From positions 20,619 through 84,618 of the forward strand of contig NZ_WJFC01000034.1 in assembly GCF_009725235.1 (NCBI RefSeq): a stretch of 64,000 nt of DNA. Direction: 5' to 3'. Position numbers and translations under genes: made by a program. The DNA is from Scytonema sp. UIC 10036. GTDB lineage: Bacteria > Cyanobacteriota > Cyanobacteriia > Cyanobacteriales > Nostocaceae. How positions within the stretch are numbered: position 1 is the first letter of the stretch; every line of letters starts with the position of its first letter. The notes under the pieces are model-generated. The model searched no databases. It saw only the letters and a list, made by a program, of their open reading frames with translations, and was not told the DNA's origin. This document shows positions 1 to 7,896 of the stretch, one piece after another.

Positions 1-975
1 ATGATCCTTCCCCAACATCACCCCACCAGACCAAGCAGCCGCAACAATCTTAAACGGTGCTAACGCCCTATCCAATCTTTTTTTGCTGCTTCTTTTGCTG
101 TAATATCAGAAATATCAATTCCAATAGTCGCTTCCAAATCGCGGACGTGTTTCAACGCTTCATTTATCGCTTCTCTAAATTTCTCATTCACCTTTTGCCA
201 GAGAAGTTTTTGCACGTCATGTTGCGTTCCCGGTTCCTTTAACAAATGCTCAAAAAACGCACCCGTCAATGAATCTCCCAAAACCAAACGGTGGTCTAAA
301 AAAGTCAAAGTAAACCCTCAGCGTGGGACTCCAACCATAAAGATAACTTCGCTAATTCCACCGCTAAAGGATTTTTATCCACCCCATACAAACAATGTAC
401 CGCAACCAAACGCCGACACAATGCGATCGCTTCTGCTTGAGAAAACCCCGTTTCTTCTCCTTCTGGTGCAGCCGAAGGTAAATACTTCATTAATTTATCA
501 TTGGGGTCGGGTAAATCAATCACCCGTTGACGGAATATTTTTGCTCTTTGAGACGCAGAATTTCGCGTTTCTACATCTTCAGAATTTTCTGCTTGTTGTT
601 CTGCTTCCAAAGCTAATTCATCACACAACCGACAAGCTTCATATAATTTCTCCCCCAAAAAACGACAAGCTTCCACTAAAAAGTGACCGCTTCCCATGGC
701 TGGATCTAAAACTTTTAATTTTAATATTTCTCCCGGTTTCGGGTCTTCTTTGGGACTGCGTTCGTTAATTGGCGGTTCCAAAGTTTCCTTCACCAAAAAC
801 CTAACAAAAGAATGGGGAGTGTAATAGGAACCACTGGCTTTTCTTCCCAAACCCACCCGTAAATAAAACCTTCCCGGTGGAATTTCTTCTATCCATTCCA
901 CCTTCGTTTTCTTACCCCGCTTTGGCGTTTCCTCCTCCTCTTCTATTTCTTCTAGTTCCTCCTCTTCCGTACCCG
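1..975 (-). pseudogene. Remnant of Eco57I/DrmMI-like N6-adenine DNA methylase, frameshifted
   Basis: Read on the minus strand, this encodes part of a large adenine-specific DNA methyltransferase. The SAM-binding motif [14 protein letters not shown] is at about 709-671, preceded by [14 protein letters not shown] and followed by [19 protein letters not shown], the order seen in Eco57I-type and DISARM DrmMI-type enzymes. The frame breaks at about 305-308, where EGLL-stop is followed one frame over by [14 protein letters not shown]. It breaks again at about 62-70, where the family-like text [21 protein letters not shown] continues in another frame towards base 1. Both breaks fit single-base indels. 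The N-terminal part of the methylase is missing and the gene runs off the window edge. It is almost certainly not functional. The family is clear; the exact subfamily is inference. Confidence 0.75.
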
Positions 976-1320
976 ACTCATACGAATTGCTCTTAATACA
1001 GGAACCAATTGATACGCTTCTACACGCAAGCGACCGGGTTGTACGGCGAGGAGAGCATCCCCCGACAAAGATTGCTCCAAGAGAAACGCTTGATGGTAAA
1101 CTAACCAATTAGGTAAAGGCGCAGCTTTATCCGGACGCAAATCGCGAATCACTGGCTCTACAGATTCAAAAGGATGGAGAATATCAAATTCTGCACCTCG
1201 GAGTTCCCCTTCCAAGCAACGCAACCTGTAAAGAGTTTGTTGTCCCAGTTGGGTAGCACTCACCACCTCCCAGCGCAAAGAGCGTGCTTCAACTTCTGTA
1301 CCAGCTAACAAGTTTGTCAT
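976..1320 (-). pseudogene. Remnant of SNF2/DrmD-like helicase N-terminus
   Basis: From the ATG at 1320 the minus strand reads MTNLLAGTEVEARSLRWEVV through [17 protein letters not shown]. To my knowledge this is how large SNF2-type helicases accompanying DISARM-like or Eco57I-like methylases begin, just before their LLLADxVGLGKT Walker A segment. Here the Walker A and everything after it are missing: within a few bases of the point where it should start, the sequence changes frame into an acidic linker ([13 protein letters not shown]) that leads into the methylase remnant. The simplest reading is an internal deletion of several kilobases that joined the helicase start to the middle of the neighbouring methylase gene. 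The helicase assignment rests on N-terminal resemblance only. Confidence 0.5.
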
Positions 1321-1348
1321 CCTACCATCCACAATCAACACAAAAACA

Positions 1349-1446
1349 ATGAATACAGAACGCTATCATCTTGCCCAAGTTAACACCGCAAATCCTACGT
1401 GCGCCACTAGATTCGCAACCCATGCAAAAATCAGCCAATTACTTCA
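1349..1446 (+). pseudogene. Fragment of a DUF3291-family gene
   Basis: The plus strand opens with ATG and reads MNTERYHLAQVN, then after a one-base shift reads QILRAPLDSQPMQK. Together these match the start of DUF3291 proteins (YHLAQVNxAxxRAPLDSPxM). Nothing of the rest is present because the convergent VOC gene begins its 3' end here. It is a short decayed fragment of unknown function. Confidence 0.4.
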
Positions 1447-1834
1447 ACGCATACTCAGGGTAGTATTCAACTAACTCAATTTCATTACCATCTGGATCGT
1501 TGACATAAATTCTGTGTTTCGTTTCAGGTGCTGTCATTGTGTAATATTCAATGCCTTCCTCATCAAGCAAATTTTTCATAGCTTCACCATCTTGAATCAC
1601 AAAACCAACATGATTAATACCAATCTTTTCGTATGGTATATGTACGCGCTCTTGAGTAGCCTCATCATTAAGAGCTAGGTAAAATTGATTATTACCTAAA
1701 TGTTTCCAATGTCTACCATTAAATACACCTTCAGCACGCACATACCAATCGGGAAATAAAGTTTGATAGAACTTTTGAGTTGCATTGATATCTTTACAAG
1801 AAACATTTATGTGTTCAAAACGCAGAAGATTCAT
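1439..1834 (-). CDS. VOC family protein (glyoxalase/dioxygenase fold)
   Basis: A 131-residue single-domain protein of the vicinal oxygen chelate superfamily. The start MNLLRFEHINVSCKDINAT gives the first metal-ligand histidine, INHVGFVIQ at the domain midpoint gives the second, and GNEIELVEYYPEY near the C-terminus gives the glutamate, matching the two paired beta-alpha-beta-beta-beta modules. Such proteins bind a divalent metal and act as glyoxalases, ring-cleavage dioxygenases or antibiotic-binding proteins; the substrate cannot be told from sequence. It stands alone, on the strand opposite the DUF3291 scrap and separated from the ZIP transporter by a heptamer repeat array. The ATG start fits the conserved N-terminus. 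Probably cytoplasmic. Confidence 0.85.
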   Translation of the reverse strand: MNLLRFEHINVSCKDINATQKFYQTLFPDWYVRAEGVFNGRHWKHLGNNQFYLALNDEATQERVHIPYEKIGINHVGFVIQDGEAMKNLLDEEGIEYYTMTAPETKHRIYVNDPDGNEIELVEYYPEYALK

Positions 1835-1857
1835 AATTTCGATCCTTTTTAAGTAAG

Positions 1858-1936
1858 TTTGTCATTTGTCATTTGTCATTTGTCATTTGTCATTTGTCAT
1901 TTGTACTAACCACTAACCACTAACCACTAACCACTA
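1858..1936. repeat. Heptanucleotide repeat arrays (STRR type)
   Basis: Five copies of TTTGTCA-phase heptamers are followed directly by about four copies of ACTAACC-phase heptamers, filling the gap between two minus-strand genes. Short tandemly repeated heptamers of this kind are typical of heterocystous cyanobacterial genomes. Confidence 0.85.
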
Positions 1937-1937
1937 T

Positions 1938-2732
1938 CTACCCAAGCGCAATATCTAAAAACATCATGATAACAAAGCCCAGCATGACGCCAATAGTTCC
2001 TTCTTTCTCCAATCCTTTACGATGAGACTCAGGAATGATTTCATCACTAATGACAAACAACATTGCGCCTGCTGCAAATGCCATTGCCCAAGGTAAGATA
2101 AAATTTGCCACACTGACCACACCAGCACCGATCGCACCGCCAATTGGTTCAACTAAACCTGTCAGCAGTGAAATCCATAAAGCATAACCTGCTGAATATT
2201 TCTCAGCAACTAAAGATAACGCGACTACCAAACCTTCTGGAATATTTTGCAACCCAATCCCCAGAGCAACGGGAATGCCATCTTTAATATTATTATTCCC
2301 AAAATTAACTCCCACTGCTAATCCTTCAGGAAAGTTATGAATGGTAATTGCAGCAATAAATAACCAAATTCGTTTGAGGTTACTCCTACGAACATTTTCT
2401 TGTCCTTTAAAAAAATGTTCGTGGGGCAATAATTTATGTGCTAATTGTAAAAATACTGCTCCCAGCAAAATACCTGCCGCCATAATCAAAGCAGCACCTG
2501 CTTGAGGATAACCTTGAGCAATAGCAGATTCAGTACCAGGTAGGATTAATGAAAATGATGTTGCTGCTAACATCACTCCTCCTCCAAACCCCAGCATGAT
2601 TCCCTGAACTCTTTGTGTAAAATTTATTGGTAGTAAAATCGGCAAGGCACCGATAACAGTTGCAAGTCCTGCACCTAAACTCGCGATCGCACCGATAACA
2701 AGAGTTTCCATAGCTGGTTTTATTCCTACCAT
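1938..2732 (-). CDS. ZIP family metal transporter
   Basis: A 264-residue integral membrane protein with about eight hydrophobic segments. Two helices carry the metal-pathway signatures HNFPEGLAVGVNFG and QNIPEGLVVALSL, which identify a ZIP (ZupT/GufA-like) divalent metal transporter. A His/Glu-containing loop (LLPHEHFFKGQE) lies between the third and fourth helices, where ZIP proteins usually have a variable metal-binding loop. It would import zinc, iron or manganese across the cytoplasmic membrane. Two ATG codons (2732 and 2711) could start the gene; the second, METLVIGAIASLGAG, places the first membrane helix at the very N-terminus as in homologues. No metal-regulator box is obvious upstream. 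Confidence 0.9.
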   Translation of the reverse strand: MVGIKPAMETLVIGAIASLGAGLATVIGALPILLPINFTQRVQGIMLGFGGGVMLAATSFSLILPGTESAIAQGYPQAGAALIMAAGILLGAVFLQLAHKLLPHEHFFKGQENVRRSNLKRIWLFIAAITIHNFPEGLAVGVNFGNNNIKDGIPVALGIGLQNIPEGLVVALSLVAEKYSAGYALWISLLTGLVEPIGGAIGAGVVSVANFILPWAMAFAAGAMLFVISDEIIPESHRKGLEKEGTIGVMLGFVIMMFLDIALG

Positions 2733-2829
2733 TACCTTGAGGAAGTCGCTTGCAGTTTTTCACTGCTCTTATTAAATCATACTCATAATGACTTCGATTT
2801 GCAACAAACTCAGCAAATCAGCAAATCTT

Positions 2830-3840
2830 TTATATTCGCAAGACAATCTTGCCGAAATGTGCTCCACTTTCCATATAAGCCAAAGCTTCCCGTGCTTGTT
2901 CAAAGGGGAACTCTCGGTCAATTATCGGTTGGATATTATGTAGGGAGATAGCCCGATTCATCGCCTCAAACATCTCGCGACTGCCTACATAAATGCCTTG
3001 TACGCAAATACCTTTGTGTAAAATCAAAGCTGTACTGATATCAGCATTTAACCCGGAAAGCACCCCAATCAAACTAATATGTCCTCCATAACGTACAGCA
3101 CGGAGGGATTTATTGAAAGTTCCAGCACCGCCCACTTCAATAATGCGATCGACTCCCACTTTACCTGTGAGTTCCCAAACTCTTTCATCCCAGTTTGGTA
3201 CGCTCTTGTAATTCACAACTTCTGATGCGCCTAACTCTAGCAACCTTTCTAACTTCCGATCGCTGCTAGAAGTACCGATGACTTTGACCCCCATTGCTCT
3301 AGCAAACTGAAGCGCAAATATTGAAACTCCTCCAGTTCCTTGTATCAAAATTGTATCGCCTGCTTTTAACTTGCTATCTGTAACAAGCGCATTCCAAGCT
3401 GTCACTGCAGCACAAGGTAAAGTTGCTGCTTCTTCATAAGACAGGCGATCTGGAAAACGAACAACGCCGTTTTGGTCCAGGACAACATACTCAGCTAAGA
3501 TACCATCAATGGCACCCCCCAATGCTGACCGGGATTTTTCTGCTGAAAATTCCCCATCTATCCAAGTTTGCATGAAAATGCTGGCAACCTTGTCGCCTAC
3601 TTTAACTGTAGTTACCCCCTCACCAACAGCAACCACTTCCCCCGCACCGTCAGAGAAGGGAACAAGCGGTAGTTTTTGCTTAGAGCCATATGCTCCTTTA
3701 ACAGTTAACAAATCGCGATAATTCAGTGAAGCTGCGTGCATTTTGAGAAGAATCTGTCCCGCCTGAGGCTGGGGTTCCGGTCTATCAACCAATGTCAACG
3801 CATCAAGACCTTCCCGAGATTGAACTTCCCACACTTTCAT
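2830..3840 (-). CDS. Medium-chain NAD(P)-dependent alcohol dehydrogenase/quinone oxidoreductase-like protein
   Basis: A 336-residue MDR-superfamily oxidoreductase. The N-terminal GroES-like domain reads LNYRDLLTVKGAYG and lacks the Cys/His ligands of the catalytic zinc, so despite the frequent database label of zinc-dependent dehydrogenase it probably does not hold catalytic zinc. The Rossmann half contains GDTILIQGTGGVSIFALQ, a nucleotide-binding glycine motif of NADPH-using members, followed by IEVGGAGTFNKSLRAVRYGG. The C-terminus GAHFGKIVLRI is typical of the family. It probably reduces quinones, enones or aldehydes with NADPH in the cytoplasm; the substrate is unknown. Monocistronic, with its own ATG about 50 bases upstream of the preceding small gene's stop. 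Confidence 0.88.
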   Translation of the reverse strand: MKVWEVQSREGLDALTLVDRPEPQPQAGQILLKMHAASLNYRDLLTVKGAYGSKQKLPLVPFSDGAGEVVAVGEGVTTVKVGDKVASIFMQTWIDGEFSAEKSRSALGGAIDGILAEYVVLDQNGVVRFPDRLSYEEAATLPCAAVTAWNALVTDSKLKAGDTILIQGTGGVSIFALQFARAMGVKVIGTSSSDRKLERLLELGASEVVNYKSVPNWDERVWELTGKVGVDRIIEVGGAGTFNKSLRAVRYGGHISLIGVLSGLNADISTALILHKGICVQGIYVGSREMFEAMNRAISLHNIQPIIDREFPFEQAREALAYMESGAHFGKIVLRI

Positions 3841-3893
3841 CGTTAGATGCTCCTAGTTGTGCCAGGACTATTCTACAGGAACAGTAGCGATGG

Positions 3894-4103
3894 TTATTCA
3901 GTTGCAGTGGGTGAGTCCAGTAGCTCGAATGGCCAAGCTAAAGCTTCCAAAAAACAACCAGTTGCTAAGACGACTTTTGCGACCCATACTATGGGAAAAT
4001 TAGTATAGTCGTCGAGTTCCTGAAACTGCTGCTTGAGTGCAGTCCACTGAATTAAGGCTCCCAAAAGGTAAGAAATTAGCGCTACTAATACCCAGATAGA
4101 CAT
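3894..4103 (-). CDS. Small membrane protein, hypothetical
   Basis: A 69-residue protein with two hydrophobic stretches (IWVLVALISYLLGALIQWTAL, and VVWVAKVVLATGCFLEALAWP-like text) separated by a polar acidic segment, QQFQELDDYTNF. It looks like a two-pass inner-membrane protein with both ends on the same side. I do not recognise a family. It lies just upstream of the oxidoreductase on the same strand with a 53-base gap, so the two may be cotranscribed. The length, clean ATG and membrane-protein composition argue for a real gene, but the function is unknown. Confidence 0.6.
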   Translation of the reverse strand: MSIWVLVALISYLLGALIQWTALKQQFQELDDYTNFPIVWVAKVVLATGCFLEALAWPFELLDSPTATE

Positions 4104-4563
4104 AAAACTTTCTCTCCGTTATTTTTAGGAATCAGATTAACTTTTTTAATTTATATTCATTGTTACCTACCAACTGGGCTAGTGGGATTACGCAAAGGTT
4201 ATGAAGATGCACATTTTATAACCCCTACACACTAAGGATCTCAGTCAGTGAAGAACAATGTGCATCTTTCATGTTTCACTAGTGGCGATTTTCGCGGCTA
4301 GTTGGATGTGTTTCTTGAAAGCCTCTGACTAGCGCTTACAAGCGCAAGTAAAAAATGAAAGAAACACAATCCTCTTCCCTTTTGCACCCCGCAACAAGAT
4401 CATGCCTTGTGTTTCTTGAGAGAATAAATAGCATTTTGAGAATAAATAGCAATACTACTTAAGGTTAAACGCCAGATATGAGAGATTTAACCTCCCTTTC
4501 ACGTTCTCGTTGTAAGATGCACAAGCAAAAAACGATCGCTATGTTCATCACGGCTCACAACCA
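4104..4563. other. Intergenic region, divergent promoters
   Basis: No gene is visible in these 460 bases between a minus-strand small membrane protein and the plus-strand phosphoesterase. It contains a direct repeat (GAGAATAAATAGCA twice, about 4422-4452), two GATGCACA-type words, and the inverted repeat listed separately. It must carry the promoters of both flanking genes. Confidence 0.6.
4462..4493 (+). promoter_or_regulatory. Candidate operator: perfect AGGTTAAA/TTTAACCT inverted repeat
   Basis: AGGTTAAA (4462-4469) and TTTAACCT (4486-4493) are perfect reverse complements 16 bases apart, about 70 bases upstream of the secreted phosphoesterase. TTAACCT is also the core word of cyanobacterial Pho boxes, which are direct repeats at 11-base spacing; only one good half-site with a weak follower (TTTCACGT) is present here. 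PhoB-type control is therefore possible but not shown. Confidence 0.3.
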
Positions 4564-6387
4564 ATGCACATCTCGTACAAGCTTCAGCCAACTTCTGCTC
4601 TAATTGCTGCTATTGTCTCAACTGCACTCAGTGTTACCATGGCTCCTCAAGAAGTTATAGCAGAGTTCCGCGTCAATCCCTATTTACAGAACCCATCTAC
4701 TGATGGTGTGTACTTTACTTGGTTTACCGAGCAAGATGTGTCAGGTCAACTGACGGTAACCGGACCTGGTTTGAGCCAGCCGCTCACCTTTAAGACTCAA
4801 CCTTCATTGGAGCCAGTGCTTGCCTACACAACAGCCGAGAAAAACCAAAATATTTCCGGGCTGGCTCCGGGTTCCTGGCTTCTAAGTGATAATAACTACA
4901 AACATGCTGTGGATTTGCGTGGTTTGCAGCCAGGAACAACGTACCACTATACCGTGACTCAAGGGTCGAGCGTTTTCAATTCAACTTTCAAAACCGCGCC
5001 AAGTAAAGATAGTTGGAATCAAATCCGCTTTATTGCAATGTCTGATAGCGAAACCGAACCTTTAGGACGAGTGACCTACCGGGAATGGCAACCGGGTGCT
5101 TTGGCAGAGGGATCGGCAGCACGTCCTGGGTTGAGCGGTAGCCAGTGGGCAACAACCTTCGGGACATCTGGTTCGGGAGTATCACAGACATTGCGCTATG
5201 CTCTGACGGAAACTGAAGGTTACAAGCGCAATCTGACAATTGTCAACAGCCGCAATCCCGATTTTCTGCTTATGCCTGGAGACCTCGTGCAAGGAGGTGG
5301 TTACCAACCCGGTTGGGATGAGTTTTTTCGCCACAATGCCGGAGAGTTTGACAGTGGGCTTTCACGGTATCCAATCCTTCCCGCGTTGGGCAACTGGGAA
5401 AACTTTGGCGCACTCAATGGTGGTTATGGTACTGACCCTGACGGTCGTTTTGGTCCAAAGTTTGGTCGCGATAAGTATCACGTATATTTTGATGCACCTG
5501 ATAATGGGACGTCAGAACACCAAGACAACTACTACCGAGTTGACTACGGTCCCATTACCATCCTCACGCTGGACAGTTCCAATGGCGAACCGGACGATCG
5601 CCGGAGTAACTATGGTGGAGAAGGTCAGCCCCCTCAAGTAAGTGGGCGAGATTACACAAGTCCGGGTACTGATACTCAAGAGAATTACACACGCCAGCAG
5701 TACGAAGCCGGTGGTGGTACTGACCTCGCTGACTTCAATCGAGGTAGCATCCAGTGGAACTGGGCAAAAAAGCAATTGCGTGATGCTCGCGATCGCGGAC
5801 AAATTATCTTTGTACAGTTCCATCACACGCCTTACAGCAATGGCGAACACGGGCTACCCATGAATCATAAAGACAGTAGCGGTCAGGGCGGTACTCCAAT
5901 GCGTCAATATCACAAATTATTTGAGAAATATGGAGTCGCTGCGGTGTTTGTGGGTCACAGCGAGATGTTTGAGCGCAGTTTTGTTGATGAAAACGCTGAT
6001 GGCATTGGCGTTCATTATTATGAAGTTGGTGTGTCAGGTGATGGATTGCGGGGTGAGCGTCGTGAGGGTCTCAGCTTTGATTCGCCACTACTCAACTACA
6101 ACCCATTCAGCCAATGGACAGCCGACCAGAAAGAAGGTGAACTGTGGCAAGAAGTGGATGGTATCCTACAGCTCGTAAGTGGTGGTAAGCACTACGGGCA
6201 TCTTGAAGTCAATCTGGAGCGCCTTAATGGTAGCAATGATGTTTATGCCAAGATAACTCTGACGCCAGTGCATAGCTTCCCGCTTCTCGATCGGGCTTAC
6301 AACCTCCTCAGTACTGAACGGCGTGTTTATAGCGACGAAGTTATACTCCATATAGGCGCTGATGGTCGTGTCAAGGATGAAGTATAA
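4564..6387 (+). CDS. Secreted purple-acid-phosphatase-like metallophosphoesterase
   Basis: A 607-residue protein with an N-terminal signal sequence (hydrophobic ALIAAIVSTALSVTMA, likely cleavage near residues 33-35), an N-terminal fibronectin-III-like domain (about 36-145, including GLQPGTTYHYTV) and a calcineurin-like phosphoesterase domain. Metal-site motifs in order: MSDSET, MPGDLVQGG, LGNWENFG, VQFHHTPYSNG and VFVGHSEMFE. Compared with purple acid phosphatases, the GNHE histidine is tryptophan here and the last GHxH histidine is glutamate, so the metal site is atypical. It would act in the periplasm or outside the cell on phosphoesters, perhaps for phosphate scavenging. No partner gene is adjacent. 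The start is chosen because it gives a proper signal peptide. Confidence 0.85.
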   Translation: MHISYKLQPTSALIAAIVSTALSVTMAPQEVIAEFRVNPYLQNPSTDGVYFTWFTEQDVSGQLTVTGPGLSQPLTFKTQPSLEPVLAYTTAEKNQNISGLAPGSWLLSDNNYKHAVDLRGLQPGTTYHYTVTQGSSVFNSTFKTAPSKDSWNQIRFIAMSDSETEPLGRVTYREWQPGALAEGSAARPGLSGSQWATTFGTSGSGVSQTLRYALTETEGYKRNLTIVNSRNPDFLLMPGDLVQGGGYQPGWDEFFRHNAGEFDSGLSRYPILPALGNWENFGALNGGYGTDPDGRFGPKFGRDKYHVYFDAPDNGTSEHQDNYYRVDYGPITILTLDSSNGEPDDRRSNYGGEGQPPQVSGRDYTSPGTDTQENYTRQQYEAGGGTDLADFNRGSIQWNWAKKQLRDARDRGQIIFVQFHHTPYSNGEHGLPMNHKDSSGQGGTPMRQYHKLFEKYGVAAVFVGHSEMFERSFVDENADGIGVHYYEVGVSGDGLRGERREGLSFDSPLLNYNPFSQWTADQKEGELWQEVDGILQLVSGGKHYGHLEVNLERLNGSNDVYAKITLTPVHSFPLLDRAYNLLSTERRVYSDEVILHIGADGRVKDEV

Positions 6388-6563
6388 AGTATGGAGAAAG
6401 TGCCAAGTAAAGGGCGGAAAAGCGGTATAAGGATGCAGGGGATGCAGAGGGTGCAGGAAGGAAAAAACGCTTAACCGTTCAGTATTGGCTCAACACGCCT
6501 TTTTCCTAGTAATAATGGTTTTAGAGACGATAACTCATGTGTTGCGGGACAGCAGAAATTAAT

Positions 6564-7823
6564 ATGTCATTATCATCTTCTGAAGAACAACGATTCTCAC
6601 CCCTTTTGCGTCAAGTGACCAGCCATGTTCTAGTAGCAATCTTGAGTATTGGCTTGACTTTGACAAGCTTGTGGGCATTTCCTAACCTGCCAATTCCAGG
6701 GCGATCGTCTCTTTCCAGTATTACCACACCAAGTACTACTGAAGTAGAAGCGCTCGCACCAGAGAACGCACCTCCTGTAGAATCTCAAAAAGCAGCTATT
6801 CGCAGTTTTGTAAGCACTGCTGTCAATAAAGTCGGATCCGCAGTTGTACGGATTGATACAGAGCGGATTATCACAATGCGTGCGCCCGACCCCTTTTTTG
6901 GCGACCCCTTTTTCCGGGAATTTTTTGGTGACGATTTTTCCAGAGCACCTCAAGAATATCGGCAAAGAGGTGAAGGTTCTGGTTTTATCATTGATTCTAA
7001 TGGTATAATTTTGACCAACGCTCACGTTGTGAGTGGTGCTGATTCTGTCACCGTCACCCTGAAAGACGGGCGCAAGCTCAAAGGAGAAGTGCGTGGGGTA
7101 GATGAACCCTCAGATTTAGCTGTTGTAAAAATTAAAGGAAAAGATCTTCCCGTGGCAAGTTTGGGAAACTCTCAAGATTTGCAGGTAGGAGATTGGGCAA
7201 TAGCAGTCGGTAACCCATTAGGTTTAGATAATACTGTAACATTAGGTATTATTAGCACGTTGAACCGCTCCAGCGCTCAGGTCGGTATTCCCGATAAACG
7301 GTTAGATTTTATACAAACAGACGCCGCTATCAATCCCGGTAACTCTGGCGGTCCCTTAGTGAACGAGCAAGGAGAAGTTATCGGTATCAATACTGCCATT
7401 CGTGCTGATGCTCAAGGAATTGGGTTTGCGATTCCTATTGACAAAGCTAAGTTAATTAAAGATGCCTTAGCGCGTGGTGAAAAAATCTCCCATCCATACA
7501 TCGGTGTTCGTATGGTGAGTTTAACACCAGAACAAGCAAAACAATTTAATAGTGACCCCAATTCCACTATGAATGTACCGGAAGTCAATGGTGTGTTAGT
7601 CATGCAAGTCATACCCAATAGCCCAGCCGCATCTGCTGGTTTGCGTCGGGGTGATGTCATAACTCAGATTAGCGAAGAAAAAGTAACCACAGCCGAACAG
7701 TTGCAAAACTTGGTAGAAAAAAGCCGAGTCAACCAGCCCTTGCAATTGACAGTACTGCGAGGCGACGAAACGCAGCAGTTTACTGTGCGTCCGGGCGAAC
7801 TGAGAGACGCAAATAATTCGTAA
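6564..7823 (+). CDS. HtrA/Deg-type trypsin-like serine protease with PDZ domain
   Basis: About 419 residues. A hydrophobic segment near residues 20-40 (VLVAILSIGLTLTSLWAF) is a signal or membrane anchor, followed by a Pro/Ser/Thr-rich linker, a trypsin fold and one PDZ domain. The catalytic triad is visible: His in LTNAHVVSGAD, Asp in EPSDLAVVKIKG, Ser in INPGNSGGPLVNEQG. The PDZ domain covers about the last 110 residues (GVLVMQVIPNSPAASAGLRRGDVITQIS). The architecture matches cyanobacterial HhoA/HhoB/HtrA, which degrade misfolded envelope and thylakoid-lumen proteins under heat and light stress. An in-frame ATG at 6537 would add nine residues; I prefer MSLSSSEEQ because homologues start similarly. 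Which of the three paralogues this is cannot be settled here. Confidence 0.9.
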   Translation: MSLSSSEEQRFSPLLRQVTSHVLVAILSIGLTLTSLWAFPNLPIPGRSSLSSITTPSTTEVEALAPENAPPVESQKAAIRSFVSTAVNKVGSAVVRIDTERIITMRAPDPFFGDPFFREFFGDDFSRAPQEYRQRGEGSGFIIDSNGIILTNAHVVSGADSVTVTLKDGRKLKGEVRGVDEPSDLAVVKIKGKDLPVASLGNSQDLQVGDWAIAVGNPLGLDNTVTLGIISTLNRSSAQVGIPDKRLDFIQTDAAINPGNSGGPLVNEQGEVIGINTAIRADAQGIGFAIPIDKAKLIKDALARGEKISHPYIGVRMVSLTPEQAKQFNSDPNSTMNVPEVNGVLVMQVIPNSPAASAGLRRGDVITQISEEKVTTAEQLQNLVEKSRVNQPLQLTVLRGDETQQFTVRPGELRDANNS

Positions 7824-7862
7824 GTGGTTAGTAGTTAGTCGTTAGTGGTTAGTGGTTGGTAG
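7823..7862. repeat. Heptamer repeat array (GGTTAGT type)
   Basis: About five degenerate GTTAGTG-phase heptamers lie directly behind the protease stop codon, between convergent genes. Same repeat class as those at 1.9, 15.2 and 63.9 kb. Confidence 0.75.
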
Positions 7863-7896
7863 TGCTATTTCTTGTTCCTTTGGCAGTCCCTTAACG

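Noticed and set aside
2530..2763. 77-codon minus frame overlapping the ZIP gene
   Set aside because: Shadow of the transporter in another frame with cysteine-rich composition.
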